From contig JBELIG010000230.1 in the NCBI GenBank assembly GCA_042091035.1, positions 1-5,056 on the forward strand: a stretch of 5,056 nt of DNA, in the 5' to 3' direction. Each line of letters begins with the position of its first letter. Within the stretch, counting starts at the first letter, position 1. A program made the translations under genes and the position numbers. Shown in pieces: positions 1 to 5,056 of this stretch. The stretch comes from AM-2324 sp042091035 (lineage in GTDB: Bacteria > Bacteroidota > Bacteroidia > Chitinophagales > Saprospiraceae). Below the pieces are notes generated by a model that was given only the letters and a program-made list of their open reading frames with translations, searched no databases and was not told where the DNA came from.

Positions 1-22
1 TTGAATAGTTCTTCTCTGCCAT
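1..22 (-). CDS. Start of a minus-strand gene, probably the response regulator paired with the kinase (partial)
   Basis: Seen: an ATG at 22-20 opens a frame reading M-A-E-K-N-Y-S before the window ends. An in-frame TAA at 34-32, four codons upstream, leaves this as the only ATG start in the frame. The leader (TTTATAAG just before ATG) is AT-rich with no Shine-Dalgarno sequence, as usual in Bacteroidota. Inferred: a short polar N-terminus starting about 110 bases downstream of an orthodox histidine kinase, on the same strand, is what is expected for an OmpR/PhoB-type response regulator, whose receiver domain normally begins a few residues later with a hydrophobic strand and an acidic pair. None of the receiver domain is visible, so the product is assigned from context only. 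It could be an unrelated gene or a chance start. Confidence 0.55.
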
Positions 23-134
23 CTTATAAAATTATTTATTCGGATTTCTATCTTTCAAATTCTAACGAACAAAAAAGAAATTTCTTATCTAAAATGTTAA
101 AATTATCGACTAAAGTAAAGAATAAGCATATAGT
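23..134 (-). other. Gap between kinase and the next gene; no terminator seen
   Basis: This 112-base AT-rich gap holds no GC-rich hairpin followed by a T-run on the minus strand, so read-through from the kinase gene into the next gene is likely. The only structured element is a perfect 12-base palindrome AAGAAATTTCTT at 75-86, followed on the minus strand by a T-run (76-71). It has no loop and only two GC pairs, so it is a poor terminator; it could be an operator half-site pair or chance in AT-rich DNA. I found no convincing Bacteroidota promoter (TTTG then TAnnTTTG) at proper spacing. Confidence 0.5.
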
Positions 135-1637
135 TTAAATGTGTGTTTTTGGCAAAAACACTGAAAACTTAGACCCTTTGCCTAAATCACTTTGCACATC
201 TATCTGCCCATTATGTGCATCCACTATGGCCTCTACATAGCTTAATCCTAATCCGAAACCTTTAACATCATGAAGGTTTCCAGTAGGGACTCTATAGAAT
301 TTTTCAAATATATTCTTTAACACATCTTTTGACATTCCAATTCCATTATCGATAAATTCTATGACTATACCCTGCCCTTTATCATACGTATTCACCTCTA
401 TCACAGGGCTTTCCGGGCTGTACTTATTTGCATTATCCATAAGATTATTTATCAGACTTGAGATATGTGTCTGATCAGCCTCGATAGTAAAATGCTCTGC
501 TTTCAAATTTGATTTTGTCTGTCCACCTCTATTCTCTATAATAAGTCCAGTAGACGTAAGAGCCATTTCGATTAAGTCATGAACATTGACTTTTGATATT
601 CTAAGCTCAAAATTCTTTTTCTCAACAAGTGCAATCTGAAGAACCTTTTCAACTTGGTTGTTCATTCGCTTATTCTCCTGTTTTATAATATCAGCAAATC
701 GAGTAACCTTTGTAGCGTCAGAAATAATACGACTATTTGTAATGGAGTCAGATGCTAATGATATTGTTGCGATTGGTGTTTTAAATTCATGCGTCATATT
801 ATTAATAAAGTCATTCTTCATCTCTGATATCTTCTTCTGACGCAAAATAACCTGAATAGTATACACAAAACAGAATAATACAATTAAGGTGAAAAACAGG
901 ACTGATATCAATTGTCTCCAGATCGTAGAAAACAAGAATTGCCCTTTACCAGGAAAGAATACTGTTAATTTACCTGCTGAACCTCTACCTCCAGGCAAAG
1001 TGAACAAGCTGACCTTATACTTCGAATGGAATAAATTATCAAATCCAATTTTCATAGAGCTATTCGGTGCATCATCTATAACTAAAAAATGGCCGTCTTC
1101 GATAACGAACTTCTTCTTTGAATTAGAATATACACCATAGTTGTAAGTCGTCTTTACCCCATTATTCTTCATAGCCTCTTTCAGATAGCTATCTAATAAT
1201 TCAAGGTCTATTCTATCGGCTACAGGAGTGGAATTAATAGCTTCAACTTCCTCTTGTACCTCATTAAACATCTGCCCTTTCTTCAAAAGACAACTCATAC
1301 AATTACAGTCCTCTACAAAATCTTCAGGCAAGGTCTCAAACTCAATCTGAAGCGCTTCTCGCTCTGTTTTATAATCAACGCTTTCTGGCAGCTGATTATT
1401 TACTGACTCCCGATTAAGCTTGGAAGAAAAGCCATTATTCACATAAATATTATAAACCTGAGTTTCATCAGATTGTAATTGGTTGGCTACTTTATTCAGT
1501 GCCCCAAGAACATTCTTATCAAAACTCTCCTCATTGATCTCAATTGAATTCTTTAGATAACTCAACTGAAGTGCGCTGATTCCAATAATGGAACCACCCA
1601 TCAAAACAAGAATGATATAGAAAGCAGTTTTATTCAT
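135..1637 (-). CDS. Membrane-bound sensor histidine kinase, two-component system
   Basis: The 500-residue protein is an inner-membrane sensor kinase that autophosphorylates on histidine and passes the phosphate to a response regulator. Domains in order: transmembrane helix 1 (about 5-27); periplasmic sensor region (about 28-242); transmembrane helix 2 (about 243-265); HisKA dimerisation domain (about 273-340) with HEFKTP and acceptor His283; HATPase domain (about 387-497) with N-box NNLMDNANKYS (397-407), G1 box DNGIG (430-434), F-box FEKFYR (444-449) and G2 box GFGLGL (460-465). All catalytic motifs are intact. No HAMP domain fits: the acceptor His lies only about 18 residues after helix 2. 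The stretch FEKFYRVPTGNLHDVKGFGLGLSYV is typical of a Bacteroidota kinase family that includes RprX-like proteins. The periplasmic part carries CxCxxC (Cys111, 113, 116). An in-frame TAG at 1646-1644 just upstream fixes the ATG at 1637. The ligand is unknown. Confidence 0.96.
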   Translation of the reverse strand: MNKTAFYIILVLMGGSIIGISALQLSYLKNSIEINEESFDKNVLGALNKVANQLQSDETQVYNIYVNNGFSSKLNRESVNNQLPESVDYKTEREALQIEFETLPEDFVEDCNCMSCLLKKGQMFNEVQEEVEAINSTPVADRIDLELLDSYLKEAMKNNGVKTTYNYGVYSNSKKKFVIEDGHFLVIDDAPNSSMKIGFDNLFHSKYKVSLFTLPGGRGSAGKLTVFFPGKGQFLFSTIWRQLISVLFFTLIVLFCFVYTIQVILRQKKISEMKNDFINNMTHEFKTPIATISLASDSITNSRIISDATKVTRFADIIKQENKRMNNQVEKVLQIALVEKKNFELRISKVNVHDLIEMALTSTGLIIENRGGQTKSNLKAEHFTIEADQTHISSLINNLMDNANKYSPESPVIEVNTYDKGQGIVIEFIDNGIGMSKDVLKNIFEKFYRVPTGNLHDVKGFGLGLSYVEAIVDAHNGQIDVQSDLGKGSKFSVFLPKTHI

Positions 1638-1722
1638 AATAATCTATGCGTGTATATTTCCTATTAAACCTTAATATATTTAAAAGTATGTTCACAGGTA
1701 AATATTTTAATAGATTCATAAC
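1638..1722 (-). promoter_or_regulatory. Leader and probable promoter region of the kinase gene
   Basis: This short stretch lies between the sprA terminator and the kinase ATG, so a kinase promoter is expected here if the terminator is efficient. The best match to the Bacteroidota -7 element TAnnTTTG is TACTTTTA at 1688-1681 (minus strand), with A in place of the final G. No TTTG is seen at the right distance upstream for a -33 element. It would give a leader of roughly 35-40 bases. The region before the start (GATTATTATG) is AT-rich with no Shine-Dalgarno sequence. The promoter element is a weak guess; the position of the region is the firmer argument. Confidence 0.3.
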
Positions 1723-1754
1723 AAAAAAAAGGGGCTTGAAAGCCCCTTTTTTTT
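1723..1754 (-). terminator. Intrinsic terminator of sprA, symmetric on both strands
   Basis: A 6-base-pair stem GGGGCT/AGCCCC (1731-1736 and 1741-1746) closes a four-base loop (1737-1740). It is flanked by an eight-A run (1723-1730) and an eight-T run (1747-1754), which extend the pairing to 14 base pairs. On the minus strand it starts three bases after the sprA stop codon and ends with eight T residues, the classic Rho-independent form. The mirror T-run would let it work on the plus strand too, although no plus-strand gene approaches it. It separates sprA transcription from the kinase gene. Confidence 0.93.
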
Positions 1755-1756
1755 AA

Positions 1757-4700
1757 TTAATTCCCAATCAAGGAGAATATAATCCCTATTCCACCACGTG
1801 CAGATGTGGTAGGGAAGGAACCAACTTTTGGCTCATTTCGTGTATAATCGAAGAATAAACGGAATGAAAGAGCGTCTGAATATTGATACTCCACTTTCGG
1901 GCTTATTGAAACTCTTCTCGCTCCTCGAGTAGGCTCTACTACCTCCTGATCCAATACCAATCGATATGTTATATCTTCGGCTATGGACATATCTAAGGAA
2001 ACACTTAGATCTCCAACCTCATTCAATCCACCACCTCTATTTCCACCTCGGCCACCTCTATTGTTATTTGAAGAAGCAGGCTTATCGTCTTTCTTCTTCC
2101 TGCTATTGTCTTTCATAAATGGCATTTTGAAATCACTGATACGATATCCAAAACCAAATGTAAAGTCTTCTCTTCTTGTTTCATTCAAAGCACCATCCAA
2201 GAAATTCATCTGGACATTCCTAGATTTCTTGTATTCCAATTTAGTGGAAAGTCCTGTTTTCGTCTCCACATTAATCCCTATCAGAGGACTAAAGGACTCG
2301 GAAATAACTACATCTGGAACTTCAAATCTTGTATAGTAATCTAATGTGCTTTCCTTTAACAACTCAGGCTGATCTTGATTGAAAAGTAAATCAGATTCAA
2401 ACTGATTAACTGTGATGGTTGATTTATAACCATGCGACACGGAGAATCTGCTAAACAAGTCACTGAATGGCTTCATCTTAGTTAGGCCATTATATCGAAT
2501 AGTCCAGTTTGGTAATGGAATAAGATCAACAAGATTTTTAGTCGGATCAAATTGATCAACATTAATCAGATTAACATCTTGTCCAGTATATGTTGCCAAG
2601 AATGTTGGTACTAATACAGCTTGCTGTACTCGACCATAACCTGCTGCATAGCCTTGATTTGCTTGCAAAGTATCTGCATGAACACCAGCAGCGGCATTAA
2701 GTCTTTGAGAAACAATAGCTCGATTATCTTCAAATGCTCTAAACAAAGTAACCAAGTCTGTATTCAAAGTATTCAAGGTGATATAAGACATATTTATTGA
2801 GCCAATATCCCTTGCATTCAAATGCTCATAATCTTCTTGTATCGCATTCTCAAGATCTATATTGATGTTATTTCGTCTAAAATCTTCCGTATGGAAAGTA
2901 GTATAAGAGCGATTTACATCCAGATCTATCTTGAAATCATTATAAGGTTCAATATCTATAGATGCTGAGTATTCTTGTCCGTAGTTTTGTTGTACCTGTT
3001 GGTTAAGCAGCTGATTCTCTGTAATCCAATTCCAATTATTGTATAGATAATCTTCATCGGTATAATAATCCGTAGAGTTAATATTTGGCTGTAAGCCTGC
3101 CACAAAACCCCATCCAGGTGCATCAAATTGCTCGGTCATACCAAAGAATTCCGATTCAGGCATATACCCAGGAATTATGGTACCAAAAGTTTCTCCGTAA
3201 TCGAAATTCACATTTCGTAACATCATCAAAGGCCTTAATGCAAGTTTCAAACCTTTACTTACTTCCTTACTATTTTTCTTTTTATCTCTACCCGGAGGCG
3301 CAGATGTCTTGTCTGTATTCGTTCTAGTCCTTGTAGGTGTTACCCTTCTTCTAGATTTACTGTTAATCTTTTTCAGCACATCTGATTTATTATATAAGGA
3401 AACCATATTCAGCTTTCCACTTATAGATCGATTCTGTGTGTTCTGAATAACATTACCCAAATCAACAACATTCAACGAAGCAGCACTCCATGTATATGTT
3501 GCAGAATAGGAAATATCTGCTGAAATCCAGTCTAGGAAAGGAATATGTTTAAATGGGAGTGAATAATTTACATTCAAGCTCTGATTGAAATTTTTATTCC
3601 TTCCTAAAGTCCTTAGATTATCCTTAATGACCTGTAATTTATTAGGGTCATTCTTTATAAAACCTTCTGGCTCATCAATAACTGCCATATTGGTAGCAAA
3701 ATAATTCAACTTCAAGCTCTTTGCTAAACTCCAACTAAGGTTGTAATTCCTATTCCACAGCCAGTGCTTATTAAAGAAGGTTTTATATTGATCGTCAATA
3801 TCGTCAAACCTATATTCAGTCACTGCAAACTCACGATCCATAATTGTGCTGAAAGTGAAATTGTTTGGCAATGGATTAAAATTGAACTCAGAAAAGAATT
3901 TCAAGTATTTGTTTTTAGGCAACCATTTAAGTGGTTTCACAAAAACACCTGGATTAGAATATCCATAGTCCAAAGACCCAGTATGACTCGTTACCGAGTT
4001 CTCTTTTATAATAAAATTACTTTGATTTACTTTGGTCTTACCATAAGAAACAGAGAAGTTCTCTATATCCCAAGGTAGCGGCGCATCTGTGCCTGTTCGA
4101 TCTTTTTTAACATCGGTAAAGGTAATAGCACTGATGGTAGTTATATTTCTCGCAGTCTCAATGACTTCACTTGCAGTTTCATCTGCAGTCAAATTATCTA
4201 ATCGTTCTTCTATAGTAACATCCCGATCAAATGGATCATATTTAGGAGTCTCCACAGCCTTAGAATATTGTGCCATGAAAGGAATATTCACGCCCCAGTC
4301 TTTCGGGAAGAATCGTCCAAGCTCAAGGCTAGAAGAAACATTAACATCAGTCATCTGGCTGATCTGACGTTCCATCAGGGATTCATTCAGTGCACCAAAA
4401 CCTATTGAGCTATATGATCCAGCAAGACTTAATGATCCGAAATCTGCTAATTGCATATCCAAACGAGCCAAAGCGGCAGCTCCTCCTTTTTCTTTCAAGC
4501 CATATGCTCTTAGCTCATTAATCCAAACTTCAGCGCAATGTGCCTCATTATTAGAATCGTTGTTGCGGATACCAATCTGTATACTTTTTACATCTCCAAG
4601 GTTAGGATTACCCTTTACACGAATCAGTCCACCATTTACAATATCTTCAAAGCCAGCCAATGGATAAGGTGTGCTAATAGATGCCCCACCTCCATTTGCA

Positions 4701-5056
4701 TTACGTTCAAGTTTTATCTGCTTGAGCAGTTCAAAATCAATTACTATATCATTATTCTCATTCCAGACTACTCGATTATACCCCTCATCTAAGGGTGTCA
4801 AACCACTCTCTTCATCAGAAAGTGTCAACGGTTTCTCGAATTCATAATAGTTATTCGTAAAATCCGATCCAACACGTATAAACACGCTCATTTCTTTATC
4901 CTGAAGATCAACATCCTCCGGCTTTGCCTCTGCATGGACAAACATTTTCAATCCTTCATAGAATCGAAGATCGAAGATTGAGTTTTTGAAAATAGAAACC
5001 TGTTGACCTGCTTTTAGATCACAGACATTCATTGCCAAAGATTGCTCAACCTCAAA
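1757..5056 (-). CDS. sprA: SprA, outer-membrane translocon of the type IX secretion system (C-terminal part)
   Basis: SprA (Sov in Porphyromonas) forms the giant single-chain 36-strand outer-membrane barrel through which type IX substrates, including gliding adhesins, leave the periplasm. The frame is open through the right edge (F-E-V-E-Q-S-L-A-M...), so the TTG at 5038 is not the true start. The visible 1,099 codons are a bit under half of a protein that is about 2,400 residues in Flavobacterium johnsoniae. Recognisable family segments are LGDVKSIQIGIRN...AEVWINELRAYG (4597-4499), LADFGSLSLAGSYSSIGFG (about 4447-4391), RNVNFDYGETFGTIIPGY (3217-3164), PGWGF (about 3115), FLATYTG (2602-2582), PNWTIRYNGL (2512-2483) and FSPLIGI (2293-2273). 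The body shows alternating aromatic/polar barrel strands with acidic, Asn-rich loops. Two charged low-complexity insertions occur at 3248-3373 and 2027-2101. The gene ends IIFSLIGN-TAA, followed at once by a terminator. No frameshift or internal stop is seen. Confidence 0.95.
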   Translation of the reverse strand, partial: FEVEQSLAMNVCDLKAGQQVSIFKNSIFDLRFYEGLKMFVHAEAKPEDVDLQDKEMSVFIRVGSDFTNNYYEFEKPLTLSDEESGLTPLDEGYNRVVWNENNDIVIDFELLKQIKLERNANGGGASISTPYPLAGFEDIVNGGLIRVKGNPNLGDVKSIQIGIRNNDSNNEAHCAEVWINELRAYGLKEKGGAAALARLDMQLADFGSLSLAGSYSSIGFGALNESLMERQISQMTDVNVSSSLELGRFFPKDWGVNIPFMAQYSKAVETPKYDPFDRDVTIEERLDNLTADETASEVIETARNITTISAITFTDVKKDRTGTDAPLPWDIENFSVSYGKTKVNQSNFIIKENSVTSHTGSLDYGYSNPGVFVKPLKWLPKNKYLKFFSEFNFNPLPNNFTFSTIMDREFAVTEYRFDDIDDQYKTFFNKHWLWNRNYNLSWSLAKSLKLNYFATNMAVIDEPEGFIKNDPNKLQVIKDNLRTLGRNKNFNQSLNVNYSLPFKHIPFLDWISADISYSATYTWSAASLNVVDLGNVIQNTQNRSISGKLNMVSLYNKSDVLKKINSKSRRRVTPTRTRTNTDKTSAPPGRDKKKNSKEVSKGLKLALRPLMMLRNVNFDYGETFGTIIPGYMPESEFFGMTEQFDAPGWGFVAGLQPNINSTDYYTDEDYLYNNWNWITENQLLNQQVQQNYGQEYSASIDIEPYNDFKIDLDVNRSYTTFHTEDFRRNNINIDLENAIQEDYEHLNARDIGSINMSYITLNTLNTDLVTLFRAFEDNRAIVSQRLNAAAGVHADTLQANQGYAAGYGRVQQAVLVPTFLATYTGQDVNLINVDQFDPTKNLVDLIPLPNWTIRYNGLTKMKPFSDLFSRFSVSHGYKSTITVNQFESDLLFNQDQPELLKESTLDYYTRFEVPDVVISESFSPLIGINVETKTGLSTKLEYKKSRNVQMNFLDGALNETRREDFTFGFGYRISDFKMPFMKDNSRKKKDDKPASSNNNRGGRGGNRGGGLNEVGDLSVSLDMSIAEDITYRLVLDQEVVEPTRGARRVSISPKVEYQYSDALSFRLFFDYTRNEPKVGSFPTTSARGGIGIIFSLIGN

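Noticed and set aside
52..65. Possible -7 promoter element for the left-edge gene (TAGAATTTG on the minus strand)
   Set aside because: The spacing is one base too long for TAnnTTTG and no properly placed TTTG -33 element is found; probably chance in AT-rich DNA.
658..1140. Plus-strand open frames opposite the kinase (658-840 and 889-1140)
   Set aside because: Both lie wholly antisense to a kinase with intact motifs, have no recognisable domain and no credible promoter; they are shadows.
1723..1754. Terminator hairpin considered as part of a mobile element or repeat family
   Set aside because: No second copy in the window, no target duplication or transposase; position after the sprA stop fits an ordinary terminator.
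1983..2336. Plus-strand frame of 117 codons rich in Pro, Leu and Phe
   Set aside because: Its odd composition is the antisense reading of the RGG and Lys-rich codons of SprA; no independent support.
3085..4792. Four further plus-strand frames opposite sprA (3085-3327, 3764-4078, 4089-4367, 4538-4792)
   Set aside because: All are short, fully antisense to conserved SprA sequence and without recognisable features.
5036..5038. TTG as the start codon of the sprA frame
   Set aside because: The frame stays open upstream to the window edge with SprA-like residues, and the protein family is about twice this length; this is an internal Leu codon.
1..5056. CRISPR arrays, tRNA or rRNA genes, insertion sequences
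   Set aside because: Reading both strands showed no regularly spaced repeats, no tRNA-like cloverleaf in the short gaps and no transposase-like frame; nearly all of the window is coding.

Overview
This is AT-rich DNA from a member of the Bacteroidota, most likely a gliding or T9SS-bearing lineage of Cytophagales/Flavobacteriia type. The evidence is the large C-terminal part of SprA, a protein confined to this phylum, a histidine kinase of a family typical of the phylum, and start codons preceded by AT-rich leaders without a Shine-Dalgarno sequence. Genus cannot be read from the window.

All genes lie on the minus strand, so transcription runs right to left. From right to left: (1) 5056-1757, the 3' part of sprA, the outer-membrane translocon of the type IX secretion system; its 5' part lies outside the window. 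(2) 1723-1754, a strong symmetric intrinsic terminator directly after the sprA stop. (3) 1638-1722, a short AT-rich leader with a weak promoter candidate. (4) 1637-135, a complete membrane-bound sensor histidine kinase of 500 residues. (5) 134-23, a 112-base gap with no GC-rich terminator. (6) 22-1, the first codons of another minus-strand gene, probably the cognate OmpR-type response regulator.

The kinase and the gene at the left edge form a plausible two-component operon. The terminator isolates this operon from sprA, so the neighbourhood alone does not show that the kinase regulates type IX secretion. All plus-strand open frames appear to be antisense shadows of the two large genes. I did not find a new biological system here. 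The points most worth checking are the periplasmic cysteine cluster of the kinase, two charged low-complexity insertions in SprA, and the placement of a two-component system next to sprA.
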